A stretch of 64,000 bases of DNA from Eretmocerus hayati. Lineage: Eukaryota > Arthropoda > Insecta > Hymenoptera > Aphelinidae. The DNA lies in the NCBI GenBank assembly GCA_029851415.1, contig CM056743.1, positions 310,001 to 374,000 on the forward strand, in the 5' to 3' direction. Position numbers and translations under genes: made by a program. Under the pieces are notes generated by a model. That model worked only from the letters and a program-made list of their open reading frames with translations. It made no database searches and had not been told where the DNA came from. Shown piece by piece: positions 23,040 through 34,850 of this stretch; the stretch's first letter is position 1; every line of letters begins with the position of its first letter.

Positions 23040-24728
23040 CGGGTCAATGATTTCTTTCCGCGTGCATTTGTGTTAGTTTCGGGCTCTGCGCGTTTCAACA
23101 TTGTGTCAACGCAAAATGGGTTACTGCGCACCGTCGGACCTCTCTCTTTTTCTCATTGCATATCTATCCGTGCGACCAGCAAGAGCCTCGCTTTATTCCA
23201 CTTTATTCAGAATATCAAAGCAGCCAACGCACCTCGTCGATTCTTTGCAAATTCTAAAAATTTCACTCTTTCTAGTTTTGATTAATCAAAACATAATTAT
23301 TATCAACGAATAGAAATAAGATGCCCGTAACAAGTATAACAACTGCGTGTAGGACCCATAACCTCCTCGAAGTGCTGCCAGCTGCCAGTGCCACGCGATG
23401 CTGTCCTATTATAAGCCTGGCTGCTGCTGGCTGTGTTGCTGCTCATAGTGCTGTTATTGTGATGATTTGATATTTCTCAGTTTTCAGCAGTTATCAAAGT
23501 GCGGTCAATCTTGCCCAACTATTGGATTCTAACAAATTTTGTGCATGCGACTTCGCTATACCCATGGTCTTATCAAAAGTTCCTCACCACCATCATGTGT
23601 GACCAATCAGTTTGTGATTGCTGTTAGCAGATGAAAAAGAATAAGTACCTGTAAGAGTTGGAAGGTTTCATCTTTTTCCAAGCTCTGTAAGGGAGTTGAG
23701 CCTCAGTGTGCAATCAAGTTTTGTGATGTATGTACAGTAAGTGCACTGAGCTAAAGTTCTGATCTTCAAGTTATGAAGCACAATCAAGGTGATGACTGAT
23801 AATTCATGAGACACTGTGTGCTTCTTGATTTGTCGTTAGAAGAAGACTTTCTCCTCACTGTTAGTATTGTATGCTTCAAGAAACTTCAGAGAATTGACGG
23901 AATGGACTACATTCAAAATGAGAATAGTCACAGTGGCTCTACGCGTTATGAACTAGCTTATTTGAACTACTGAGGATGCTTCTTGTCATTTCTTGATGCG
24001 TCACAGAGATTCAACAGTCCTTTTTGCTTGAATTCCCATGGGTTCAGCCATCAAAGTGTAGCATACCATGTTATATTGGGCTCAAGATTCATTCCATTAA
24101 TAAATTTCACTCTACTGATTCAGGAATATGATCATCCGTGCTCGAGCTTTGGCATGTGATGTATCATATAACCTTAACGGATGAAGATGTCCTGATGATC
24201 AATTGATGTATCATTGAATGTCTTGATATTCTAGTAATAAGGGTGACAATTTCTTAAAAGTGATCTGACTGTAGCTTGTGAATCAATTCAGAATTATCGG
24301 TATGCTCAACATGAGATAAGGAATTATTTCTAATCAGCCATAGCTGACTAGTTTATCCCACTTTTCATCAATTTGCATTCTGAAGCGCTTGAGCAGAAAT
24401 GAATACCCAAGCAATCTTAAGAATAATATCTCAAGATTCTGGCTGATATTAATATCCTTCATTCATGTTCTATATTCCAAGCGATTAGGAGTGAACTAAA
24501 ATTGAGAAAATGAAATAATTAAAAAAAAAACAATTTCAAAAATTCGCTTCTACGTGAACCCTTAAGCATATTAGCATGTCAAAATTGGAAGAAAATGAAA
24601 ACCGTTATCTACGTTTCTGTCATAAACAAAGAGTAAGTCAGTCGACGTCCAGCTCCACGAATTCCATGATTTCAAGATATTAAAATGGTAGCGTGGGTTG
24701 TAAACTTGGAACATCAAGAGTAGTTTTT
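23040..24728 (+). mobile_element. Repeat family A, 1.7-kb insertion in gypsy pol
   Basis: The gypsy protein frame breaks after HLRNEII (about 24731) and resumes near 23030. The intervening sequence matches, in the opposite orientation, a split copy at 41.9-46.1 kb. Shared blocks include GTCAATGATTTCTT at the start, CAACATTGTGTCAACG, GGTTATGGGTCCTA (in complement) and GTAAGTCAGT near the end. It carries no recognisable protein and no clear terminal inverted repeat, so its class is unknown. About a dozen pol codons seem to be missing at the junction. Confidence 0.75.
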
Positions 24729-24730
24729 TT

Positions 24731-25525
24731 TTAAATTATTTCATTCCTCAAATGTACAGGAATTCTACGAATCTGTTGTTTGATGGGTCGCGAATCTGAG
24801 AGCTCTATTTTGTGTTCACGTAAGTCACACCTGCCTGTTTCTTCTCCGTGAGAGAATTGATCTTCACGCTCTAACAAGAATTTATAGAATTGGTCCTTTT
24901 GATCTGAAGTCAACCCTACTGAATCTCGTTCGAATACCTCCAATAGAAAATCTGGTAATAAGTCTGAATATTCCAGTATACGACTAACTTGTGGTGTCTC
25001 GGATAACACTTCACCGACAATGGTATCTGCGAGATGGAAACCCTGTAAAACACGTACAAGTGTTGATGTACCGCGAATGGCTGCGTCTATAGCTGTCATG
25101 ACATCTGTTTCGCAGAGAAAATCTGTACCTAGCATGCAGTCATCTTCGATATTAGCCACGTACACTGACTGTTCGAGTTTATGGACACCTACCTCAACCG
25201 AAACCAGAATCTTACATATAGGTCTAAATACTTCTCCGGTTGGGTATCTCAAAGTCGAAAAATCAGCAGGGACTCTCGTTTTGTTGGCCGTTAAGTATTT
25301 TGAATCGACAACGGAAAAGTCAGAACCAGAATCAATCTTGAAATCACATTTCAAGCCATCTAACAAACCCATATAGTAGCCAACATCATTCGAGTTCCTG
25401 GAGATTTTCCTTATTCTGTCAAATATGAAATTCTCAGAATCAACCGCGAGGCCTTGGTGAGATGATGTCAAGCTCGCCTCGTTCAACTTGACGCTCCGTA
25501 GTTTCCCCTCAAGTTCTTCGGGCAT
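24731..25525 (-). pseudogene. Gypsy protease and start of reverse transcriptase
   Basis: This 264-codon frame includes the retropepsin active-site motif FKIDSGSDFSVVD and the partner region EDDCMLGTDFL. It runs to the reverse transcriptase entry at IKQQIRRIPVHLRNEI, where family A interrupts it. Protease would cleave the gag-pol polyprotein. It overlaps the gag end in a different frame, so the element may have used frameshifting. The start given is the first ATG, not a proven initiation site. Confidence 0.85.
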
Positions 25526-25527
25526 TT

Positions 25528-27039
25528 TTAACGGATGTGACCTTCAATACCGGAAGTCCAACATGTAGGAAGTTGTCCGTGTTGCGTGGTGTTATTAGAG
25601 TTCTGTTTCTCGTGTGGTGTATGGGCCGTGTCAAAGTGATTTGTATTTTGCCAATTTCTATTATTATACTCTTTCCGATTCTGATCGCGTATTACTTTTA
25701 TCTCCATCTCACGAGACACAGCTCTGTTGATCGAACTTATGCCCTGAAGTTGTAGCATTTCTCTGATTGTTAAGTCATAAATAGCAGAAACAAATTTCGA
25801 ACAAGCAATGCGGTCCTCTTCTTCTAGAGGAGAGCTTTTGAAAATTTCCCGAGTCAACCTACATATGTCAGATGCAAGAGATGGAAAATCTTCATTGAAC
25901 TGTTGCTTTTGATTTTGAAAGAGGGAAAAGTTTATAGTCTGCAAATGAGAGTCATCAAACCGTTGGTCTAAACTCGAATGTAAGGAATCGAAACTAATGC
26001 TGCTCAAGTCAACATTGTCCAAAACAGACTTAGCTTTTCCGCGCAAACAAGAAGCAAGCATAATTCCTTTAGCCCTATCATCCCACCCATTAGCAAGAGC
26101 AACGAGAGTAAACTGATTAATGTATTCGCGCAAAGGTGTTTCACCGTTGTATTCGTCAGGGTTTGGTCGTAATGGTTTAGGAGCCTCACTAACAGTGTTA
26201 TGTGTAGGTGCATCGGTTGTATTTTGTGAAGTCTCACTTGTGGAAATTAAATTTTGACTCAGCTGTTTATAATGTTGAACTTGCTCCTGAAGCAACCGTC
26301 GTTCTTCAGCCCATATTCGTTGTCGCTCCTCGAAGTCTCTTCTCTCAGCGATCAGGTCACGACTGCAGTGGCGAAGCTCATCGCCCAGGTGTTGCACCTC
26401 AGGATCGTGAACAGACTCTGCATCGACGTGACGAACCCCTCTCGACACGGAGCGAACGCCGAGGCCCAACACAACGTCGTTGGCAGCGCCGGTGGATGTA
26501 TCCTGATAAACTGCGACACCACCGAGCAAAGCATCTCCAAGGGCAGCATCATAAGACGCCGTAGCTCTCGATGCAGCACGTCCAATAGCAGCATCGTCGA
26601 TTGCGTTGCCGGTTGTAGCATCTCTCGACGCAGCATCAACGGCCTCAGCAGCGACGATCCCAGCATTTCTGGACGCGGCATCGATGAGTGCAGCATTGTC
26701 GGATGATGTAGACTCTCCGTCGGTGGCGTTGACATTTCCAACAGGTCCACCCTCGCTCGCAACAGCGGCAGACGCAAAGTCGTTGGGCAACATCTCTCTG
26801 GTCACGCACGCCGTTCTCATATTCACCATTGCCGTGACATTGGGCGGCGCCGTAAGGTCCCCCACGACGTCACGGTGCAGCGCGAGGTTGTTCACGGGTT
26901 CACTGATGCGCTCACCTGAAAAACCACGAAATCCTGAGGCACCACCTGAACTTGGACTTTGAACGGGTACGAAGTACGATACCGACCCTGCGTCCGGGCG
27001 ATCCTCTGGTAGCGAGTAGTTCGTCCTGCGGGTCCGCAT
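25528..27039 (-). pseudogene. Gypsy gag
   Basis: The likely start is the methionine of MRTRRTNYSLPED just inside the 5' LTR; the open frame extends upstream into the LTR, but that part is probably not gag. An Ala/Asp-rich region (DAASRNAG, DAASRDATTG) leads to the conserved Retrotrans_gag domain (EYNGETPLREYINQF ... DDSHLQTINFSLFQ). The C-terminus enters a CCHC zinc knuckle, but the second cysteine is serine and a TAA falls just before the last cysteine. Gag would form the particle and bind RNA; the broken knuckle suggests decay. Confidence 0.85.
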
Positions 27040-27049
27040 TCTCACCAAA

Positions 27050-27261
27050 TGGTTACACTCGTTCTCACAATAATCGGACACACGGTTCAAATAACTGAAC
27101 TCAACTTTATCAGCGCATGCAAGAACAAGCCAAACGTCGTAACCTCGTGACAACCAAGAGCAGACTAACTTCGCAACGTAAACAAACAAACTAACTAGCA
27201 ACCGATCAATAAACAGAACATGATCGGCTGCAACGTGCATACAATATATACATATGTGACA
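27050..27261 (-). repeat. 5' LTR of the gypsy element
   Basis: On the element strand it begins TGTCACATATGTATATA and ends near GAGTGTAACCA. It matches the 3' LTR over 212 bp. Gag begins only about 10 bases after it, so the primer-binding site must lie in the short overlap; I could not assign its tRNA. Confidence 0.88.
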
Positions 27262-27619
27262 ATCCATTGTCCCTGACTCTATGTCTCAACATTACCTATT
27301 TTTGGAAAGTCAAACCACCCTGTGACAAACAAGAGCTGAAATTCAGTCTTTCCGTGACAAGATGAAGATTTAACAATATTATGAATTCATACATAAACAA
27401 TTATACTTACACGGTACACCAAGGTGACGGAAATAGTGGTAAATCTTCCAATCATATCGCAGCTTACACGTTCGCTCCGACGGGTCCCACTGCTGGGACC
27501 CACGACCTTTCATTTTTCCATCTTTGCCGACTCGTACGTGCTCGGGAAATTCTCACAAGAAAACTATCGTAGAGTTTGATTTGACCAAGGACGTAAACAG
27601 TCATCTAAAAAAGAGTATA
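27262..27619. other. No gene recognised
   Basis: Flanking sequence of the gypsy element, without recognisable features. Confidence 0.4.
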
Positions 27620-27925
27620 GCTCCATATGGGCATTCCTACCCACGATCATGCAGACAGGTCTGGTCACTCCACAGGACGCATGCATTGCTCGGGTGATCC
27701 TACCTTCGTCAGCTCTTGCCAATATGGCGGCCTCGGGGAAGTTGATCTGACTGTTTAGGCTATCTCGCTGATCAAGCTGTGAGCTGGATAGCCCGAACAA
27801 TTAGATCGGCTCCCCCAAGGCGGCCCTATTGGCAAGAGCCGACGACGGTAGAATCATCCAAGCAACGCGTGCGTCCTATAAAATGTCCAGACCTGCCTAT
27901 ATGATCATGTTCCTACCGAATCGCG
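27620..27925. mobile_element. Inverted-repeat element (MITE-like), ~300 bp
   Basis: The left block CTCTTGCCAATATGGCGGCC pairs with right GGCGGCCCTATTGGCAAGAG. Outer blocks GATCATGCAGACAGGTCTGG and CCAGACCTGCCTATATGATC also pair. Arms are about 120 bp around a 50-70-bp loop. No coding sequence; the exact ends are uncertain. Confidence 0.75.
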
Positions 27926-30900
27926 ATAGTCCAGTTCATGACAGGAATGATATAACGAAAAAACAACGTCGCAGCGAACGTGTTGAAATTTTGAATAAGA
28001 AACTTTTTCCTTGTGAACAAAGTGAGGTTTTTTGTCTTACCAGCAGGGTTTTTGATGAAACCCAACCTTAATTTCGTTGAATGCTTTCAAATGTTCGATT
28101 CCATTTCATAACAAAGTTCGACTCCAATGATCATAACCGTCATAATATGATGATTACGATTCTTAGAGTAAGATTCGGTTATGAAATTAGTCATCACACT
28201 GAACTTGAGGATATTTATTAGTCAATTCATCAGTCACATACTATACACATTATATGGAAGAGAAACGAGGGAATCATCAGCTGGAAAATCCTGGCGATAC
28301 GGTAACAGCTGCTTCTGAATTACGAATACCAAAATTGTCTCAAAACACTGTTCAACGGAGTATTAGGATGCAGATAATCCAATTTCACCGAATCAAGAAA
28401 AAAGAATTGATGACACGTGGCCGCTGGATCTGGATTTTGCATCTCTGTGACGCGAAATCTCACTGGATTGAGATTTTATTGTAATCAACTCATATGACAA
28501 GCGAGTGATTCTGTTTTCCGGTCGGAACTTCTTGCAAACTACAACCGCATTACTTTGGTAGGAATGATTGGCAAAACCCTACAATCCTGCATTATAAAAT
28601 AATCAGAACGCAAAATACTGTTCTATATAAATGCAACTAATGATACGCTGCCCCATAAAGAATTTCAACAGTTACGGATCAATCATATGAGTGATTCGAT
28701 CTAATATCACCAAGTATTAGGTTGTGGATCACGGATTCTTCTTGTAATTTTAAGCATATGTCATACATAACGGAAGAAGGTGAAGAACACAGCTTTTAGG
28801 CCCTGAAAGTGAATTCTGCAACTTTGGCGACCTGTTTTTATTTCTCGAATTTGCAAGAAAAATCGATTCTTCTGTGAAATGCTCTCTCGTTTCCTGTTGA
28901 CCATTAGAATATCCAAAACTATGAAAACATTCATTCGTCATTATTCTTTATACTTGAATTCGAAACAATTTTCTTTTATAGTACAGTCACTCTTAGTTAT
29001 CAGATAGAGTAATGAGCTTTTGAGTGTTGTGCACAAGGGAATGGTGGACTCGTGGCTTATTATACTGATGAACGATCTGTGCCAAGCCTAGGGGATAATC
29101 AGTATTCACACTTTGACTATCTATAGCAGGCTGAGTGATGTAGGATTGAACCAGTATGACTATAGATAGATATATCATTAACTCATAGATATCTGGTGGC
29201 AAATATTGGGAATTGATTTCACTGGCAGTTGTATATTTATTTCGATATGAAGGATTTATGTGATTCTTCAGCGAAGAATTTTGATGGTGTGGTGTTGATA
29301 AAAATAGTAATTTTCCTGTGTTATGATAGTTTGTTATGTACCCAGGCATCCTCAAAATGCTACATCGTATGTAAGAGAATGTCAGATGTCATAGAGACAT
29401 CATTAATATGGTCCAATTCAATCAGTCAAATGTCATCTGAAATCCAGGAATGACTAAGTTGAAGAAAAATCCATGAGAAACATATTATGAATCATTAGTT
29501 GCATGTATTGATGTATTTCATGAATAAATGGGCTTTAGATCATCTGTGATCTAAGATCACTCAATCAACAAAACTATTCAACAAGTATGGTTTATCAAAT
29601 CCCAAGCTTTGTTTGACTACCGGTAATCCACATGCGAATTCTATTCCTGTGAAGCATCTTGTTGTGATAGGAGTTGCTGATCTCCTGAAATTCTGCCTTT
29701 GATATGGATGTATTGTCTAAGTAACTCTATTCATATATGAACCTCCTGCAAGAATAGTCAAAACGCATTCGTTTCATCATAATTTTGTGAATCACCATGG
29801 AAAACTCTCCATTAATTTGATGAAAATCAGTTAACAACAAGCATCATATTTGGAATTTCGTTGAATATTGAGAATGAGATTTGAGAACAAATGACTCTCA
29901 AGTGTTACATCAAGAAATAACTTGCTACTGTGAGATAAATTGCACGGTGGATAGGAGAGACTAAGCATGGCAATGAAGCATGAGATAGAAGTATAAACGT
30001 ACACAGCCAAAAGATAGATAGGGGGCCTAAGCGAAGAAAATTTTACAAGCTCCAATCATGCATGCTATTTTCAACTGTCTCACCCATGTTAGCTGAGACT
30101 TAGTGCTTTTCGGTTTTGCTGATTCCAAACATTTTGCGTACCAACTTAGCTCTGCGGCACGGTGGAGTAATCAAGTAATCGAGCAACTTGGATTTTTCTT
30201 TGATATTTGCTCTGTGGGTGAACCTAAGAGATGTTCAGATATGTGAATTTGCACTGAACATAACTCAAGCGTTAGATCATGAACTCATATTCAAATCTTT
30301 GACCTGATTATGACACATTAGCCAACGATGCTCTCGGGAGCTTGATAAAGGTTCTGTTTAGAAAATCAGCATTAATTCAGGTTGCATGATCTCTTTACCC
30401 ATGTGGACATTGCATGCGATGTTTCATGATCAGCATCATGCGGGGTTATTCATTTCAAAACGGGAGACCCATTTGAGAAGATGAGAATAGTCTTGATTCA
30501 CCAGATATGTTTTGCAGTTTTTCCCATGAAAGTTGGATCTTGCAGCATCAAGCAACACGGTCAAGTATCATTTCATGTTGAAGCTAATGATAATAAATCA
30601 CGGCTGACCTCAGCCTAAACATTTGGTGTGAGGAGAGTTTGAGGGAATATTGCTGCTGCATGAAACGACGATCGTTTCAATTAATATCAATAGTACGAAA
30701 CTGAACTAGCTCAAGTTCTGTTTTTGATTGAGATGATGCGGTAGTAATTTGAGAATATCAATGATCTGAAGAATTTCCCTGTTATCATTCATAACAACAA
30801 ACGTCGAAATGAACGTCATCCTAGGGAAATGTATGAATTATTCAAGATTCACAAGGTTGTGACATTTTGCATTGTTTACATTATCCATGGACTTACTTCT

Positions 30901-31140
30901 GTATCAATGACGTTATCATACATGTACTTTAGCATACGATGTTACTTACCTCATTTGCTGATTTCTTTGTCACCGTTACAGGTTGCAGACGACAGTTTTC
31001 GTTATTTCGGCAACGAGTGGGGAGGGGACGATGAAACCTCTGACTCGCCAGACTATTTTGCACAATCTCACACTACACGATATGAGATGCTACTCCGGGT
31101 GATTTAGCTTTCAGTGTAGCATTCTCCCATTCGGTTTGCG
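27926..31140. other. 3.2 kb AT-rich, no gene recognised
   Basis: Only short unrecognisable frames occur on either strand, and no long inverted or tandem repeat stands out. It could be intron or intergenic DNA. Confidence 0.45.
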
Positions 31141-31149
31141 TTCTTATTC

Positions 31150-31480
31150 CTACCAGAACAATCGTGCTGCTTGCATAGAGATGTTGCTCGTCTCACGTGG
31201 ACAACCAAATCTCGCTGCACGTGCTCAGGTACATCTATCGCTGCTCCGACATGCACAACTCCGAGGACGTCAACCACGCGTACGACGCGACCACCATGCG
31301 CGGAAATGAAAGGAAGGCAGAAAGGTCTGCGTGCTCACCGCGGACTGCCGCGGACTCGACTCGAGTGAAAGATACTTCCACGCTATACTCCCGGAATCCA
31401 ATATGGCGAGCCCAGTCGGCGTATGCTGATTGGTTGGTCACTCATGCCACTGTTGCCGCAGCTCCAACGTAAACACTGCA
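31150..31480. promoter_or_regulatory. GC- and CpG-rich island, possible promoter
   Basis: The composition changes abruptly from AT-rich to CpG-rich (ACGTGG, CGCGTACGACGCG, CCGCGG). It includes ATATGGCG (about 31403) and an inverted CCAAT box, GATTGG (about 31427). Frames of 65-91 codons are present but unrecognised. A promoter or 5' exon of a host gene is possible but only suggested by composition. Confidence 0.25.
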
Positions 31481-31989
31481 GCAGAGTAGCAGTTTGCGTA
31501 ATTTCATTACGCTGGGATGATGATAATGTGCTCACGATTGTTTTGCAAGAGAACAATACAGATTCTGTTATCGCGTAAATCCATCGGAATGGTTTGGCGA
31601 TCCGGTATTACTGCCAGAATAAATAAATATATAGCTCGAATATTTCGAATGCCTCGATACACGATGAAATCACAATCACATCCCGATCATGTTACTATAA
31701 CAAGAAATTTGAGGTTACTCATACCACACATTGCTGCAATAGATAAACTGTTTTGCTGGACTGACAATCTAGCCTAGTATTGGTCATACAGCAATTCTGC
31801 GCAACAATGCAGTCGCATTGTTCAGACAGCAATACTTTATTCTCAGCGAGTTGCAAGATCCACATTATAGCCATACGTTTGTATTGTATGATGATATGAG
31901 TCACGGGTTTTATTGAAGGCCGAATTCAACATCCTGACGGGAATTTACCCGAATGGCATCGCAATACATCTAGGAAGGGCTATACACTC

Positions 31990-32488
31990 GTCGGGGCAAA
32001 CTTCTCGATAAACTGAACTAAACAAAAATATTTTCGTTTCCTTTCGTTTAATGACATTTTGTTTATGTTCAGTTTCGTTTACCCTCAACATAATCATACA
32101 GAGTTTTGTTTGGTTTCGTTTATCGCAACATAATTATGGATAATTCCGTTCATGTTTTGTTTTCAAGAAACAAAACAAAACATATTTATCAGGAAATAGT
32201 TTTGTTGAATTCCGTTTATTCACGAAACTAAACAAAATTATCGAGTTTTGTTTATCTCGTGAATAAACACAACTAAACGAAACATAAATTTTGAGAAACA
32301 ATATTCAACGAAACTAAATTACAATAATTTTCTTTAGTTTCGTTCATGAAGAGAAAGACGGATTCGGTTTTTGTTTAGTTTTGTTTTTCTTCAACACAAT
32401 TAAAAATATTCTTGTTTCGTTTTTTTTCGCTGAAATGAATGAAACAAAATTAAAAATCGCGTTTCGTTTCGTTCCGTTGAAAACCCTG
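31990..32488. repeat. AAACNAAAC-rich block ending in a hAT-like terminus
   Basis: About 500 bp of degenerate AAACNAAACNAAAC and its complement, on both strands, ends at AACCCTG (to 32488). Read inward on the minus strand this end is CAGGGTTTTCAACGGAA. It matches the terminus at 17225 (CAGGGTTCTTAACGGAA) beside the hAT transposase piece, so this is probably a non-autonomous relative of that element. Confidence 0.6.
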
Positions 32489-32767
32489 GTTACGGTAGTG
32501 GAGAATAGTACCGTGGCTGCCTACGCATAGGAAAATTTTAGAAGAATTTCATGAAAAATTCAAGATATTTCAGAAACATAATTCCGCGGCTTGAAATGTT
32601 TGTGAAAGTTTTCATGGAAATATTTGCAGGTGTCATTCGAGATTATGAATATTCCGACGACTGAGGCAGAAACAATTAATTTCCCCAAATTGAACGTATT
32701 ACAATATCGGTTTTTGTTTTTTTTGAAAATTTGATATCGGTGAAATCATCAATGTTTATATGATAAT

Positions 32768-32880
32768 ACTTTCCATGGGTGTCGCCGCACGCTGGTGGAG
32801 TTCGTACCCGGGTCCTTCGAGTTACGGAGCTGTGACTGTTCACGAATCTATCCAACTATGTCCATAGACTTCAAGTCCTA
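32768..32880 (-). repeat. tRNA-Thr-like SINE head or tRNA relic
   Basis: Read on the minus strand, an anticodon-loop-like TCCGTAA (CGT, Thr) is followed by CTCGAAGGACCCGGG and the T-arm-like GGGTACGAACTCC. The order and spacing match a tRNA. The B box has one mismatch and the D arm is poor, so I take it as tRNA-derived, not a working tRNA. Confidence 0.4.
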
Positions 32881-32999
32881 GAACGTCTATTTGACCAAAC
32901 GCAAGTGTTAGTGATGTGAGAATGAAATCATTATTGTAAGAAATCTCCTCCGGGTCAAGATTGCTGACGGATCGCTTGTAAAATATTGCCGAAATAGTT

Positions 33000-33560
33000 G
33001 GGAATGATATTGAAATTCCCAAAACATCAAAAAACTTCCACAAAAGTCAGAAACATTCCAGAAACATTTCGAAAACCATTCAGTGACCTTTCAGAGACGC
33101 CTCAAAAATATTCCGAGAATTTTCCAGAAACCTTTCAAAAATTTTCCGAAGAAAGATTGATGAAGAATTTAATCTGCAGGATATTGCAGGAGTATTCGAG
33201 AATGGTTCCTTTGATATATGACAACGTTACCTTTCTGGAAATTCCAAGAAACCTCCCAAAATTTTTAAGCGTGAGGTTGCTGGAAAATTGTCGAAGGACT
33301 CTTGATAGGAAATCTTAAGAGTCATAGTTTGGGATATCGCTCTGAAAAAATCTTCGAGGCAGCTCTCAGAAACCTTCCGAAGATCTTTCGACGCAATATT
33401 GCTGGAAAATAATTGTGGAGTATTGCAGAAACAATTCGGGATCATACTTTGGGAATATTGCGCCAAAATTTCTCAGAAGTCTTTCAGAATCGTCTCGAAA
33501 GTCTTTCAGAAACTCCCCAAATAGCTTTTAGGAGCCTTCCAAAGAGCTTGCAGCAATCTT
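33000..33560. repeat. Degenerate short tandem repeats (TTCC-AGAAAC type)
   Basis: Variants of CCAGAAACATTTC, CTTTCAGAAAC and GAATTTTCCAGAAACC recur every 20-30 bases. Conservation is loose and period variable. The alternating GAA/TTC pattern near 33050-33080 resembles a heat-shock element by composition, most likely a by-product of the repeat. Confidence 0.55.
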
Positions 33561-33925
33561 TCAAAAATGTTGCATGGGAAGATTGATGAAGATTTGAGCA
33601 TACAGAGTATTGCACGACTATGTGATATCCAGGTATTCGAAATAGATTTTCCCTTCGCGGAGATTCCAAACCCAAGAGTACAGGATTTCGCAGCCTGGAT
33701 CGCTTTCTTGCGTTTTCAAATGACTATGTCCATGTTGGAATCATACAATACATATGCACCGAGTTGCGAGAAACGCATTCTCCACACGAGGTACATAATG
33801 GGTTCTGTCGCCTGAATCCGGAAACGGCGTTTATCCGTCTGCGAGGGCCGACGGAAATACGATGTTTTCGTATGAATTAAATAGAAATTCTAGCATAAAA
33901 TGAAATTTTGACTGGATGCTGAATC

Positions 33926-34707
33926 GAGCTGTAGACAAATTATGAAGATGTAATTTTATCGGTCTTTGCGAGTTAAAGTCAGCAAATTTTGCTGAATTTT
34001 TAGCATCAATCGAGAATGGATTTTTCTCCACTCTCGATCGATTCAGCAAAATTTGCTGACTTTAACTCGCAAAGACCGATAAAATTACATCTTCATAATT
34101 TTAAATTCCCGCGAGTGATAAATACGATATCCGATCATATCGATCGAGTGTCAAAATTAATTACATATATCTCCGGCAGAAGGCCGAAGAGCTGCCAAAG
34201 TAAAAATGTTGAGAAATCAAATGGAAATAGCGGGTTAAATTGACCTTTCTCGCAAGCGCATAACGAAGATGAACTTTCGTATATAAGGGCGTTCAAACCA
34301 TCGAACATTCGGCCACTTGAGCCGCGTGTCAGTGGTAAACTCTCATTGCTCTTCCACCACTTTGAAAAGCCCGAGCAATGAGAGAAGGGCGAAACACGCA
34401 CAATATCAGCGTAGAATCAAAATTTTTCATCAAGTTTCTTGTTTCTCATCTTTACTTTTCATTCCTTTCCATCAAAATCCTTTAGATGCATCCTCGGAAC
34501 CATACGAGGCTCCAAAGGTGCATTGATCGAGAGTGGAGAAAAATCCATTCTCGATTGATGCTAAAAATTCAGCAAAATTTGCTGACTTTAACTCGCGAAG
34601 ACCGATAAAATTACATCTTCATAATTTGAAATTCCCGCGAGTGATAAATACGATATCCGATCATATCGATCGAGTATCAAAATTAATTACATACGAGCTG
34701 TAGACAG
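33926..34707. mobile_element. Composite foldback flanked by a 13-bp direct repeat
   Basis: CGAGCTGTAGACA occurs at both borders (about 33925-33937 and 34694-34706), as expected for a long target duplication. Inside, an 85-bp block (GACTTTAACTCGCAAAGACCG ... TACATCTTCATAAT) is present three times: inverted and direct copies at 33.94-34.11 kb and a direct copy at 34.55-34.65 kb. A hairpin around CTCTCATTGCTC lies near 34340-34385. No protein is encoded. Target duplications of 9 bp or more occur with Mutator-like elements; that link is a guess. Confidence 0.6.
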
Positions 34708-34722
34708 TTTCCTCTCAATCAG

Positions 34723-34850
34723 CAGGGTGTTTACCGGTCCTTGAAGTCCTTAAAAACCCTTAAAAGTCCCTTATTTGATTTAAAAAGTCCTTAAATCCTC
34801 AAAAGGTCCTGAATTGCAGAGCTCGGTCCTTAAAATTTTGAGATTCGTGT
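34723..34850 (+). repeat. hAT-like terminus with CCTTAAAA repeats
   Basis: CAGGGTGTTTACC is followed by repeated GTCCTTAAA and CCTTAAAAG units. This matches the look of one end of hAT-derived short elements in many animals. I see no matching opposite end or target duplication, so it may be a fragment. Confidence 0.45.

Larger units (their letters stand above)
19729..27261 (-). mobile_element. Ty3/gypsy LTR retrotransposon, degraded, minus strand
   Basis: Two 212-bp LTRs bound a gag-pol interior in the order gag, protease, reverse transcriptase, RNase H, integrase, which defines Ty3/gypsy. No envelope frame follows the integrase. Pol contains stops, at least one frameshift and a 1.7-kb insertion, and gag ends in a stop inside its zinc knuckle, so the copy is dead. 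A 167-bp MITE sits between integrase and the 3' LTR. I saw no clear target duplication at the outer borders. Confidence 0.92.

Noticed and set aside
23040..24740. Perfect target duplication around family A in gypsy pol
   Set aside because: The similar NEII/KEII codons at both sides first looked like one, but the second family A copy shows that the GTCAATGATTTCTT side belongs to family A itself.
26352..26962. Other-frame ORFs of 118-150 codons across gypsy gag
   Set aside because: Shadows of the GC-rich, Ala/Asp-rich gag region.
33000..33560. CRISPR-like array
   Set aside because: The repeat units and spacing vary, there are no unique spacers of constant length and the DNA is eukaryotic.
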